Origin: JAJOKK01 sp965370555
GTDB taxonomy: Bacteria > Bipolaricaulota > Bipolaricaulia > UBA7950 > UBA9294
Assembly (NCBI GenBank): GCA_965370555.1
Contig: CBDUVB010000013.1
Coordinates: forward strand, 1-45,110
Length of the DNA stretch: 45,110 nt
Direction: 5' to 3'
Part shown: positions 24,456 to 33,272 of the stretch, piece after piece
How the letters are laid out: every line of letters starts with the position of its first letter
Position numbering within the stretch: position 1 is the first letter of the stretch
Position numbers and translations under genes: made by a program
Notes under the pieces: generated by a model
Database searches by the model: none
What the model saw: only the letters and a program-made list of their open reading frames with translations
Told to the model about the DNA's origin: nothing

Positions 24456-25688
24456 CTACCCCCGGAAGAAACGGTTGAACCAGGAGAAGAGTTTGCTGAT
24501 CAATGAACCTTTCCTCCGATCGTAGCGCTTCTTCTTGAAGTCCTTCGTCTCCACTGCATAACGCAATAACCCGATCGAGGTCGCGTAGATCGGTGATTCG
24601 ACGATGTCTCGCAGTCCGTGAATCCCTTGTGGGATCCTTCCCCGCCGCACCGAAACACCATAGCGCTGCTGGGCAAACTCGGCGATCCCATCCAAGAGGG
24701 AAGTTCCCCCGGTGAGGACCAAGCCGGCTGGGACGAGGTCTCGATACCCGGCGTCCTCGACCTCTTGCATCGCCAGGTCGAGGAGCTCCTCAACTCGCGG
24801 CTCGATGATCTTGGCAAGTCTCTTCTTGGAGACAAACCTTTTCTTGTCCCCTCCGATCGTTGCCACCTCAATCTGATCGTCCTCGCCAACACTGTCGACC
24901 ATGGCGGTACCCGATTGTTTCTTGATCAGCTCGGCCTCTTCGATCGGTGTTTGCAATCCCACAGTGATATCATTTGTGATGTGCTCACCGGCAATTGGGA
25001 TCACTTTGGAGAACCATATATCTCCGCCGCGGAAGACGCTGATATCGGTCGTTCCACCGCCAACATCCAGCAGGATCACTCCCAGTTCCTTCTCTGCGGA
25101 GGAGAGGACGGCGAGGGAGGAGGCGATCGGTTCGAGCACGATCTGCTCGATCCCAACCCCAAGGTCTTGCACACAGCGGACCAGGTTGTGCACTGCGGTG
25201 ACCGCTCCAGTCACGATGTGGACATCAACCTCGAGTCGAGTCCCCGTCATCCCCACGGGGTCCGTAATCCCATCCTGTCCGTCCACGATATACTGCCGCG
25301 GAATGACATGGATCATTTCGCTCGCTGGGGGGATTTGGATCGCCTGCGCTGTCTCCACTACGCGTCGGATATCATCTTCGGCAATAATCCGGTCCGGACG
25401 GTTGATGGAGACAGTCCCGCTGTTGTTGATCGAGGTGATGTGCTTCCCAGCAATCCCGACGTAGACCGAGCCGATCTTGACGTCGGCCATGTTCTCTGCT
25501 TCTTCGATTGCTTTTCGGATGGACGTGATCGTGCGTCCAATGTCGACGACAACTCCCTTCTCCAGGCCGTGGGACTCCGCCTTTCCAAGACCGATAACCT
25601 CGATTGCCCCATCGATTACGTTTCCGACCAATGCGACAACCTTGGTAGTCCCTACATCCAGGCCAACCACCACTTTCTCTTTTCTCAT
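24456..25688 (-). CDS. ftsA: Cell division protein FtsA
   Basis: Actin-like membrane anchor of the Z ring. 410 residues. Nucleotide-binding motifs VGLDVGTTKVVALVG and LLDVGGGTTDISVF, with VLTGGTSLLDGIAEF near the end. The C-terminal SKLFSWFNRFFRG is the amphipathic helix that binds the inner membrane. AAGGTGG lies before the ATG. Between ftsQ and ftsZ in the usual order. Confidence 0.96.
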   Translation of the reverse strand: MRKEKVVVGLDVGTTKVVALVGNVIDGAIEVIGLGKAESHGLEKGVVVDIGRTITSIRKAIEEAENMADVKIGSVYVGIAGKHITSINNSGTVSINRPDRIIAEDDIRRVVETAQAIQIPPASEMIHVIPRQYIVDGQDGITDPVGMTGTRLEVDVHIVTGAVTAVHNLVRCVQDLGVGIEQIVLEPIASSLAVLSSAEKELGVILLDVGGGTTDISVFRGGDIWFSKVIPIAGEHITNDITVGLQTPIEEAELIKKQSGTAMVDSVGEDDQIEVATIGGDKKRFVSKKRLAKIIEPRVEELLDLAMQEVEDAGYRDLVPAGLVLTGGTSLLDGIAEFAQQRYGVSVRRGRIPQGIHGLRDIVESPIYATSIGLLRYAVETKDFKKKRYDRRKGSLISKLFSWFNRFFRG

Positions 25689-25700
25689 CAGTTCACCACC

Positions 25701-26429
25701 TTAACGGGGCACAAGAATCGCCTCACCCCCGAATCTGAGATCTATCGATCGATACTTCGCAAGATCGATCGTATCAAGGAGAGCCGCCGCCGCATCGATC
25801 CGCTTCTCGATTCCGTCAAGGGCTCCAAGCATGATCGTCACATCCCCCTCACCCTGGAGCGTGACCCGAGTCGGATCGGAAAAATCGATGCGTCGAAGGA
25901 TTCCGTCTTCAAAATCCTTCTTGTAGATATATTCGAGTGTCGCAGTCACACGATTGTCCACAAAGTAGCTCCCGAGGTCCGCGCCTGTGAGATCGGCCCC
26001 GAACACTGCCAGGGCTTGCGGATTCATCTCGGTCGTCCGTTGAACGATAATCCCGCCTTCCCCGATCACCAGAAGACGTCGCTCATGAGGAACGGCGGTC
26101 ACCGCGATTGGCGCACGCTCCTGGACAGTGATTACAAGTGTGTGGGGATAGAGGCGCTTTATGGAGATATCTTTTAGCCAGGGGAGAGAGGAAAGGGCTG
26201 TCCTTGCTCGATCTATCGGCGCGGTCAGAAGGTTCTCCCCTATTGAGAAACCGGCGACATATTCAATCTCTTCGGTCGAGATATAATGATTCCCGTTCAC
26301 CTCAATATCCCGTAGATCAAGGAGATATAAGCAAGGTGCATACAGGGCGATGACAGCAGCAGCGATAAGAACCCCCCCTATAATAACGACCCAACGAAAA
26401 ACGTCTCTTTTCGGTTCCCCCTCGTTCAC
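25701..26429 (-). CDS. ftsQ: Cell division protein FtsQ (POTRA domain)
   Basis: Bitopic inner-membrane protein that links cytoplasmic and periplasmic divisome parts. 242 residues: a short cytoplasmic tail, one membrane span around residues 12-34, then a POTRA domain (RDIEVNGNHYISTEEI to ITVQERAPIA) and a beta domain. The start is GTG overlapping the murB stop (GTGA). Position between murB and ftsA supports the call, since FtsQ sequences diverge strongly. Confidence 0.9.
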   Translation of the reverse strand: MNEGEPKRDVFRWVVIIGGVLIAAAVIALYAPCLYLLDLRDIEVNGNHYISTEEIEYVAGFSIGENLLTAPIDRARTALSSLPWLKDISIKRLYPHTLVITVQERAPIAVTAVPHERRLLVIGEGGIIVQRTTEMNPQALAVFGADLTGADLGSYFVDNRVTATLEYIYKKDFEDGILRRIDFSDPTRVTLQGEGDVTIMLGALDGIEKRIDAAAALLDTIDLAKYRSIDLRFGGEAILVPR

Positions 26430-27346
26430 CCGTCAATAACCTCGAGCTCCAATTCAAGCGAGATATGGAAACTTTTATACACCTTTTGGTACACAATGTC
26501 AATTAATTTGCGGATCTCAGCCTCCTTTGCCCCTCCAAGGTTAAGGATGAAATTAGCATGTTTTTCAGACACCTTGGCCATTCCAACCCGAAACCCCTTT
26601 AACCCACATTCCTCGATCAGTTGGCCAGAGGAGAGATTTGGTGGGTTCTTGAACACGCACCCCGAACTCCGTTCCGAGATCGGTTGGGTTGCACGACGAT
26701 GAGCGAGAATAGCGTCGTAGTCGTAAGGCTCCTCATCCAGGCGTAGGCTTGCCCAGAGGACGGGGAGGCGTTCCGCGCGGATCTTGCTCTCCCGGTAGCC
26801 GAAATGACATTCCTCGGCATTAAGAATCCGTACGTCGTTGTGCGTGTCGAGAACGGCTACTCGATCAACTATATCGCCAATCGAGTGGGCTGGAATCCCC
26901 GCGTTCATTGCGATTGCCCCCCCCAGGGAGCCGGGAATCCCCGCGAGGAATCCGAGAGATTGCTCCCCCGTTCGCGCGACGGTTGCGAGCAGAGAAGGGA
27001 GTGGTTCGCCGCAGAGAACCTCGACGCGATCCCCATGGACGGTGCTTCCTACGAGCCGTTCGGTCGCGATGATGACGCCCGAATAGCCTGAATCGGCGAA
27101 CAGGACGTTCGATCCTGCACCGAGGAACCGGTAGGGAATCTCCTCTTCCTTGCAGACCCGGATGGACGCGATCAGCGCGTCCGTGCTCTCTGGGAGGAGG
27201 AAGCAGTGACACGGTCCTCCGATCTCGATTGTGGTGTGCGTGCAAAGGAGCTCATCAAGGCGGATCTCAATCGGAAATGGGGCGAAGCGGGATTCCCAAT
27301 CCGAGCGACTTAAGCGAGGCAGAAGCTCCCCTCCGTAAGGAAGCAC
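26426..27346 (-). CDS. murB: UDP-N-acetylenolpyruvoylglucosamine reductase
   Basis: FAD enzyme that reduces the enolpyruvyl group to give UDP-MurNAc. Up to 306 residues. FAD-binding FLGAGSNVLFAD, GFLAGIPGSLGGAIAMNAG, FGYRESK, the catalytic serine segment SSGCVFKNP, and KVSEKHANFILN near the C-terminus, the type II arrangement. The open frame begins at GTG 27346, 37 bases inside murC. A GGAGGGGAG lies downstream of that GTG, so the real start could be a little later; the N-terminus is uncertain. Confidence 0.94.
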   Translation of the reverse strand: MLPYGGELLPRLSRSDWESRFAPFPIEIRLDELLCTHTTIEIGGPCHCFLLPESTDALIASIRVCKEEEIPYRFLGAGSNVLFADSGYSGVIIATERLVGSTVHGDRVEVLCGEPLPSLLATVARTGEQSLGFLAGIPGSLGGAIAMNAGIPAHSIGDIVDRVAVLDTHNDVRILNAEECHFGYRESKIRAERLPVLWASLRLDEEPYDYDAILAHRRATQPISERSSGCVFKNPPNLSSGQLIEECGLKGFRVGMAKVSEKHANFILNLGGAKEAEIRKLIDIVYQKVYKSFHISLELELEVIDG

Positions 27347-28692
27347 GATAACTCTTCTGTGACTGTCCAGATGTCCCCGGCTCCGAAACTGATGATAAAG
27401 TCTCCCGGTTCGATATACCTCTTGAGAAAGGAGACCACCTTCTCCTTATCATGTATGAGATAGGGTTGCGCCCCGGTGGAACGGGTGATCGCTCGGACGA
27501 TCCCTTGCGACGAGACGCCGGGGATCGGATCCTCGTAGGCGGGATAGATCGGGGTCACGACAACTGTATCTGCAAGGTGGAATGCCTTGCCAAACTCATC
27601 GCCGATTGCTTGGGTGCGGCTATAGCGGTGGGGCTGAAAGATCGCGACGACCCGTCGCTTCTCCCAGCCAGAACGAATCGCCTGCAGGGTCGCCTCGATC
27701 TCCTCCGGGAGGTGGGCGTAATCATCGACTACGGTAACCCCGTTTTCTTCCAGAAGCTGGAACCGCCGTTGCGGGAGGAGGAACGAGTCCAGGGCCGATG
27801 CGGCCTCTGCAAGCGAAACTCCTGCAAGGAAAGCGGCCCCGATCGCGCAGAGAGCATTTCTCACGTTGTGATCCCCAGGAGCCGGGAGGAAAACCGGTCC
27901 GATCTCTTCCCCCTGATAGACGAGTTTGAAGGTGGTGTGGAAGTGGTGGTGGCGGATATCCCTCGCCTGCAGATCGGCAAGCGGAGAGAGCCCAACGGTC
28001 AGAGCGTCAGGGAACGATTCTGCCAGCACCCGCACATTTTCGTCGTCGATCGCCAGTACGGCCCTCTCCGATTGACGGATATACTTGGTGAAGCTCTGAA
28101 CGATCCCATCAAGGCTTCTGTAGGTGTCCAGGTGGTCGCGACCGATGTTGTTGAGAACGCCGATCGTAGGGTGAAGCGCAAGGAAGAGGCCGTCGCTTTC
28201 ATCGACCTCGGTGACGAAGAGACCGCCATTGCCGAGGTGCGCGTTCCCGCCTAGTCCGGCGCAGTGGGCCCCGACCAAGTAACTCGGATCCTTCCCCGCC
28301 TGGCGCAGGATCGTGGCGACCATCGCTGTGGTCGTTGTCTTTCCGTGCGTCCCTGCAATTCCGATACTCGTGTAGCCGTGAAGGAGAGTTGCCAGCGCGT
28401 GCAGACGACGTACGACAGGGAGCTTGTTCCTCATCGCAGCCTGGAGTTCCACGTTCTCCGTCCCGATCGCCGAGGAGACGATCACCTCATCGATTCCTTC
28501 CTCATCGAGAAAGCGCTCATCGTGTCCGAGGTGGATCGTCGCCCCTTTCCGACGGAGGCGTAAGGTCTCCGCGTTTTCACGCAAGTCCGACCCAAAGATC
28601 TTACTCCCGCCGGCGAGCATCACCGTGGCGAGGCTGCTCATCCCTGATCCGCCGATTCCGATAAAGTGGTACCTCTTCCCCGCGTTAATCAC
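27310..28692 (-). CDS. murC: UDP-N-acetylmuramate--L-alanine ligase
   Basis: Adds L-alanine to UDP-MurNAc, the first peptide-stem step. 460 residues. N-terminal Rossmann motif HFIGIGGSGMSSLA, the ATP P-loop GIAGTHGKTTTTA, EVDESDGLF, and NNIGRDHLDTY; the third Mur domain has VVDDYAHLPEEIEA. The start is GTG overlapping the murG stop. Its end overlaps murB. Part of the minus-strand division/cell-wall cluster. Confidence 0.96.
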   Translation of the reverse strand: MINAGKRYHFIGIGGSGMSSLATVMLAGGSKIFGSDLRENAETLRLRRKGATIHLGHDERFLDEEGIDEVIVSSAIGTENVELQAAMRNKLPVVRRLHALATLLHGYTSIGIAGTHGKTTTTAMVATILRQAGKDPSYLVGAHCAGLGGNAHLGNGGLFVTEVDESDGLFLALHPTIGVLNNIGRDHLDTYRSLDGIVQSFTKYIRQSERAVLAIDDENVRVLAESFPDALTVGLSPLADLQARDIRHHHFHTTFKLVYQGEEIGPVFLPAPGDHNVRNALCAIGAAFLAGVSLAEAASALDSFLLPQRRFQLLEENGVTVVDDYAHLPEEIEATLQAIRSGWEKRRVVAIFQPHRYSRTQAIGDEFGKAFHLADTVVVTPIYPAYEDPIPGVSSQGIVRAITRSTGAQPYLIHDKEKVVSFLKRYIEPGDFIISFGAGDIWTVTEELSCFLTEGSFCLA

Positions 28693-29819
28693 GTCCGTGC
28701 CCCCTCAACAAGCGTCATGATCTCTCCCAGGATCAACGTGGTTGCCTGGCGTTTTCCCATGCGCATGGAATTGTGCGCCATCCTGGTGAGGGCCTCGCGG
28801 TCCCCTATCATCTGGCAGATCAGTTCCGCCAATCCATGCTTTAGAATATCCGCTTCATTCACCAATGCACATGCTTTTTCCTCTCTAAGGACGCGCGCGT
28901 TCTCCCACTGGTGTCCGCCAGCTGCCCCACCCCACGGGACGAGGAGGGCCGGCTTCCCACATGATGTGATCTCCGCGAGCGTTGTGGCACCGGCACGGGA
29001 GACGACAAGATCAGCCACGGCGAACGCCTCGCCCATCCTCTCGATATACTGGCGAACAACGATATTGTGCACCCCGGCGCGGTTGAATTCCTCCCTGATC
29101 GCGCGTTCTTCCCCGCTCTTCCCGGTGACGAGGAGAACTTGCAGCCTCTCGCTCTTGGCGATCGATCCCTTTGCTCGAATGATCGCGGTCGTGAGCGCCG
29201 CCGATCCATGCGAGCCGCCGAAGACGAGAACGGTCTGCTTGTCCGGATCGAGGTCGAATCGTTGGTAGGCCTCCGCAGTTCGTTTGGCGAGGAGGAATTC
29301 CTTGCGAATCGGGTTTCCAGTGACCGCGATGCGTCGGGCACGGGGAAAACTTGCTTTCGACTGGGAGTAGGAGACGAGTACCTTGTCGACGAATGGGGCG
29401 AGGATCCGGTTTGTCAGGCCTGCGATCGCGTTCTGTTCGTGGATGACCGTTCGTATCGGAATAACCCTCCCCAGCAGAGAACCGAGGAGGACGCCCGGGA
29501 AAGAGGCGTATCCTCCCATCCCGATTATGATCTGCGGACGGAAGCGCACGATCGCGATAAACGTCTCCAGGAAGGCCAAGGAGAGGAGGGCGATCGCGTA
29601 TAGATTCTGCCAAAGGTTTCCGCGTTCGAGCCCGCGAGCGTGGATCGGGAAGAAACGAATCCAGGAATAGGAGGGGAGGATACGCCCCTCGATCCCGTGG
29701 CGTGTCCCGATGTAGGCGAGCCTCGCCCCCGGTTCCCGCTGCGAGAACTCTTCCATCACGGCTAAAGCGGGGTAGAAATGCCCCCCTGTTCCTCCACCAG
29801 CAATCAGAACACGCATCAT
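28689..29819 (-). CDS. murG: Lipid II synthase MurG (GlcNAc transferase)
   Basis: Membrane-associated glycosyltransferase that adds GlcNAc to lipid I. 376 residues. N-terminal GGGTGGHFYPALAV, the GSHGSAA loop in the middle, and the donor-binding VSRAGATTLAEITSCGKPA with GGHQWENA. Two consecutive ATG codons (29819, 29816); the first overlaps the ftsW stop (ATGA). Confidence 0.96.
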   Translation of the reverse strand: MMRVLIAGGGTGGHFYPALAVMEEFSQREPGARLAYIGTRHGIEGRILPSYSWIRFFPIHARGLERGNLWQNLYAIALLSLAFLETFIAIVRFRPQIIIGMGGYASFPGVLLGSLLGRVIPIRTVIHEQNAIAGLTNRILAPFVDKVLVSYSQSKASFPRARRIAVTGNPIRKEFLLAKRTAEAYQRFDLDPDKQTVLVFGGSHGSAALTTAIIRAKGSIAKSERLQVLLVTGKSGEERAIREEFNRAGVHNIVVRQYIERMGEAFAVADLVVSRAGATTLAEITSCGKPALLVPWGGAAGGHQWENARVLREEKACALVNEADILKHGLAELICQMIGDREALTRMAHNSMRMGKRQATTLILGEIMTLVEGART

Positions 29820-30895
29820 GATACTCCTTGTTTCGAGATATTGAGCAGAACGCCAACCATGGAAAGCGTAATGAGAAGCGAAGATCCACCGTTACTAATA
29901 AATGGGAGGGTTAGTCCAGTTACCGGGAGGAGCCCGACTGCCACCCCCATGTTGAGGAGTACTTGGAAGGAGATGCTAAATCCGATTCCCAACGCCAAAA
30001 GACGCCCGAATGGATCCGGAGCCTGGCTCGCCACGGCGAACGCACGCCAGGCGAAGAGGGCGAAGAGACCGATCAGGATGGACGCTCCGATCAACCCCAG
30101 TTCCTCGGCGGTGATCGCGAAGATAAAATCGTTGTGGGACTGTGGAAGGTAGAAGAGCTTGGCACGTGACGCCCCCAACCCGCGTCCGAAGATCCCTCCC
30201 GACCCGATTGCCACGAGAGATTGAATGATCTGATACCCCGAGGAGGTGCTGTAGGCCTGGGGATGGAAGAAGGAGAGCAGACGGGCGAGACGGTAAGGCG
30301 CGATGAGGATCGCCAGGTAGACAAATGGAAGGCTCGACAGGGTGATAAGGGCCAGGTGGACGATCCTCGCCCCTCCCAGGAAGAGCATCACTGCAGTCAG
30401 GGCGCTAAAGACGAGGATCATGCCTAGGTCCGGTTGGTTCATCACTACTGCTGCCAGGATGAGCAGGACGACGACGAACGGAAGAACACCCTCGGAGAAC
30501 GATCGAATGCGTTCCATCTTCCGTTCTATGGTCGCTGCCAGGTAGACGATTAGCGCGAACTTCAGCAGTTCGGTAGGTTGTACGGTAAATCCCGCCAGGT
30601 GTAGCCACCTCCCATTGCTAATCTGTAAGGGGAGCACGGTCAACGCGGTCAGGAGAAACGCTCCGATGAGGAGGATATCATCGATCTGGCGTAGTCGGTG
30701 GTAGTCAATGTGGGAGAGGAGGACGAGAAAACCCACCCCTATTCCGGCCGAGATCAGCTGCTTGAGGAAAAGATAGCTACCGCTCCCGAAGTGACGGAGA
30801 GAGAACGGAGAGCTGGCACTGTAGACCATCACCAGGCCATAAAGGAGTAGAAGTGCGGTAGTGACTACGGTCCCCCGATCGACTCGTCTCTCCAC
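29816..30895 (-). CDS. ftsW: Peptidoglycan glycosyltransferase FtsW (SEDS family)
   Basis: Polytopic inner-membrane enzyme that polymerises septal lipid II with a partner class B PBP, not present here. 359 residues, about ten hydrophobic segments. SEDS landmarks: LVMVYSASSP at the N-terminus, LPQSHNDFIFAITAEELG with the conserved aspartate, and the C-terminal LPFISNGGSSLL. RodA is the alternative, but the location next to murG and murC favours FtsW. The start is GTG with GGAGG 6 bases before it. A 176-base gap separates it from murD. Confidence 0.93.
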   Translation of the reverse strand: MERRVDRGTVVTTALLLLYGLVMVYSASSPFSLRHFGSGSYLFLKQLISAGIGVGFLVLLSHIDYHRLRQIDDILLIGAFLLTALTVLPLQISNGRWLHLAGFTVQPTELLKFALIVYLAATIERKMERIRSFSEGVLPFVVVLLILAAVVMNQPDLGMILVFSALTAVMLFLGGARIVHLALITLSSLPFVYLAILIAPYRLARLLSFFHPQAYSTSSGYQIIQSLVAIGSGGIFGRGLGASRAKLFYLPQSHNDFIFAITAEELGLIGASILIGLFALFAWRAFAVASQAPDPFGRLLALGIGFSISFQVLLNMGVAVGLLPVTGLTLPFISNGGSSLLITLSMVGVLLNISKQGVS

Positions 30896-31071
30896 GTAAC
30901 GCCTCCGTCGCCCTCTTTAAAAGCCCACGCGCTCGCTGCCTCCTATCAATACGGCAGTTGTCCTGTGCACGAAAGGAAGGGTGTCGCAGCGAGGGATATA
31001 ATTCGCTCCCCGAAGACCGTACAGGTGTCACTGAATAAGAGGTGATGAATATCTTGTTGTGCTGGTCGTGC
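30896..31071. other. Spacer between murD and ftsW
   Basis: This is the largest gap in the minus-strand cluster (176 bases). No convincing -35/-10 pair on the minus strand was found. A perfect TATAAT at 30997-31002 on the plus strand has no matching -35 and no plus-strand gene after it. The ftsW ribosome binding site is at its left end. Confidence 0.4.
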
Positions 31072-32370
31072 TCAGAGTCGGTGGCTTTGAATGAGGCGGG
31101 TGAAATCCTTGCCGCGCTCGATGTAGTTCGAATACTGGTCGTAGCTCGAGCAGGCCGGCGAGAAGAGGAGAACGTCCTCGCTGCGCGTGCTATGGAACGC
31201 GATGTCGACGGCTTGGGAAAGGTTACTCGCGAGTGCGATCGAGGCGTACCCTGCTTTCTTCAGTATCTCATGCAGAGAAGAGGCAGCTTCCCCATAGAGG
31301 ATTACCTTCCGCACCGGTCGCTCCAAAATGGCGGCCGCGAGTAGTTCGTACCCGGCCCCCTTGTACCTACCCCCGAGGAGGAGGATGACAGGCCTATCCA
31401 CGCTCTGCAGAGCGACTAGGGTGGAGGCAGCATTCGTCGACTTGGAGTCGTTGATCGCTCTGATCCCGTTCACTTCTCCCTCTTCTTGCAGGCGATACGG
31501 AAGAGCGAACGCCTCTTTGAGATCATCGAACCGGATCGAACCGGTATCGAGATTGGGAAGGAGGGCGCGACAGGCCGCGACAGCTGCCTTCAGATTCTCC
31601 CGGTTGTGCGGCGAGAGATTGGCGAGAAAGGGAGAGGGCGGAAGCTCTACCCGATCGAAGAGGACCTTTTGCGCTCTGATCTCCGGGAAGGTTGCGATAA
31701 GGTCGCTGGGAAGGATTGCGGTATCCTCGCGCGTCTGACGTCGGAAGAGGCGTCCCTTTGCCACGGTATAGGCAGCGATCGTCTTATGGCGGTCGAGGTG
31801 ATCCGGGGTTATGTTCAGGAGAACCGCGACCCGTGGGTGAAAGGACTCGCTCTGTTCGAGTTGGAAGCTTGAGACCTCGAGGACAACCACATCGGTATCC
31901 AGAACCTGATCGACGATGGAGATGAACGGAATTCCGATGTTCCCCGCAACCAGAACCTTCTTACAGGATATCCGCAGGAGCGCTTCTGTGAGGCGCACGG
32001 TCGTGCTCTTCCCGTTCGTTCCGCTGATTGCGATACATTGAGTGGACCTACAGACCTCCGCAGCAAGATCGAGTTCGGAGAGGATCGGGATCCCGCTCTT
32101 TCCTGCCTCGATGAGGAGAGGCAGGTTCGGCTTCACCCCTGGACTCAAGACGATGAGATTGGAATCTGTAAGGATTGCCTCGGTGTGTCCACATTCTTCG
32201 TATTGAACATCTTGCGTTTCAAGCTCGGCACGGTCTTCCTTTGAGAGCGGCCCGGAGTCGCTCACAAACGGGCGGACACCGTGATTGAGGAGGAACTGCG
32301 TCGTCGCCCTGCCGGTACGGGCATAGCCAAGGACTGCAGCGCCTTCGACCTCTTGCCCAGCGATCTTCAA
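31072..32370 (-). CDS. murD: UDP-N-acetylmuramoylalanine--D-glutamate ligase
   Basis: Adds D-glutamate to UDP-MurNAc-L-Ala. 432 residues. N-terminal VLGYARTGRATTQFL, ATP P-loop AISGTNGKSTTVRL, NITPDHLDRH and INDSKSTNAASTLVAL. LLGGRYKGAGYELL near the C-terminus is also typical. The start is TTG overlapping the ftcD stop (TTGA). First Mur gene of the cluster; murE, murF and mraY are not found in the window. Confidence 0.95.
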   Translation of the reverse strand: MKIAGQEVEGAAVLGYARTGRATTQFLLNHGVRPFVSDSGPLSKEDRAELETQDVQYEECGHTEAILTDSNLIVLSPGVKPNLPLLIEAGKSGIPILSELDLAAEVCRSTQCIAISGTNGKSTTVRLTEALLRISCKKVLVAGNIGIPFISIVDQVLDTDVVVLEVSSFQLEQSESFHPRVAVLLNITPDHLDRHKTIAAYTVAKGRLFRRQTREDTAILPSDLIATFPEIRAQKVLFDRVELPPSPFLANLSPHNRENLKAAVAACRALLPNLDTGSIRFDDLKEAFALPYRLQEEGEVNGIRAINDSKSTNAASTLVALQSVDRPVILLLGGRYKGAGYELLAAAILERPVRKVILYGEAASSLHEILKKAGYASIALASNLSQAVDIAFHSTRSEDVLLFSPACSSYDQYSNYIERGKDFTRLIQSHRL

Positions 32371-33272
32371 CGTAGCGCGTTCTCGATTCGCTCCTCGAGC
32401 ACGAGTTGCGAGGAGAACCCCTTGATCTGCAATGCTGCCGATGCTACGCCATAGAGGGCCTGACGGGGGAGCGTTCCCACGATCTCGCTTCCCGCGACCA
32501 ACACCCCGCGGCGCTCTGCCTCGCGTTTCACAAGATCGAAGACCCGCAAAATAGGGGTCTTCTTGAAGTTCGTCAGGTTCATCGATACCTGTACGATCCC
32601 CTTCTCGGCGAGCGGAAATCCGAGTGCCTTGACGTAGCGCAGACCCCCGCTCGAAGAACGGACCGCAGAGGCGATCTCTTTTGCCACTGCAAGATCGGAG
32701 GTGGCGAGGTTGATGTTATAGGCGATAAGGAACTCTCGCGCGCCGACCGCGACGACGCCAGCACTCGGATGGATCTCTTTGGGGCCAAAATCAGGTTCCC
32801 ACTCAGGAAGGGCAATCTTTGCGGCGAACCCTTCGAACTCACCCTTGCGGATCGTGGCCAGGTTCCTACGGGCGGTATTCGTCGCCGATCTTTCGTACAG
32901 GTAGACCGGAAGATCGATCTCTTCAGCAATTCTCTTGCCGACCGTTCGGGAGAGCCTGACGCAGTCGTCCATCGCTGCCCCTCGGACCGGGATGAACGGG
33001 ATGACGTCGACCGCTCCCATGCGGGGGTGCTCCCCGTGGTGCTCGCGCAGGTCGATCCGTTCGACCGCTCTTCTCACCAGGGAGAGGACCCCTTCGGTAA
33101 GGCCGTCCGGCTCACCGACGATGGTGATCACCGAGCGGTTGTGATCGGGATCGAGACTCAAGTCAATCACCTGTCGCCCCGGTCCGGCGACGGCAGCAGC
33201 GACATCCTCGACCACCTCTCGACGGCGTCCCTCACTGATATTAGGAACGCACTCGATGATGCTATCCCACAT
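32367..33272 (-). CDS. ftcD: Glutamate formimidoyltransferase
   Basis: Transfers the formimino group of formiminoglutamate to tetrahydrofolate in histidine degradation; the orthologous domain is also used by some bacteria as a formyl/folate enzyme. 301 residues, i.e. the transferase domain only, without the cyclodeaminase part. Landmarks: IIECVPNISEGRR, LDPDHNRSVIT, the GEHPRMGAVDVIPFIPV segment and LYERSATNTARRNLATIR. It sits between fabZ (11-base overlap) and murD (4-base overlap), so it is co-translated with envelope genes. No histidine-utilisation gene is nearby. Confidence 0.92.
   Translation of the reverse strand: MWDSIIECVPNISEGRRREVVEDVAAAVAGPGRQVIDLSLDPDHNRSVITIVGEPDGLTEGVLSLVRRAVERIDLREHHGEHPRMGAVDVIPFIPVRGAAMDDCVRLSRTVGKRIAEEIDLPVYLYERSATNTARRNLATIRKGEFEGFAAKIALPEWEPDFGPKEIHPSAGVVAVGAREFLIAYNINLATSDLAVAKEIASAVRSSSGGLRYVKALGFPLAEKGIVQVSMNLTNFKKTPILRVFDLVKREAERRGVLVAGSEIVGTLPRQALYGVASAALQIKGFSSQLVLEERIENALR

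Noticed and set aside
24618..26177. A 519-codon open frame on the plus strand, antisense to ftsA and ftsQ
   Set aside because: It mirrors two certain genes, has no domain I recognise and a composition rich in D, R and H typical of antisense shadows.
30997..31002. Perfect TATAAT on the plus strand between murD and ftsW
   Set aside because: There is no -35 box at 16-18 bases and no plus-strand gene downstream.
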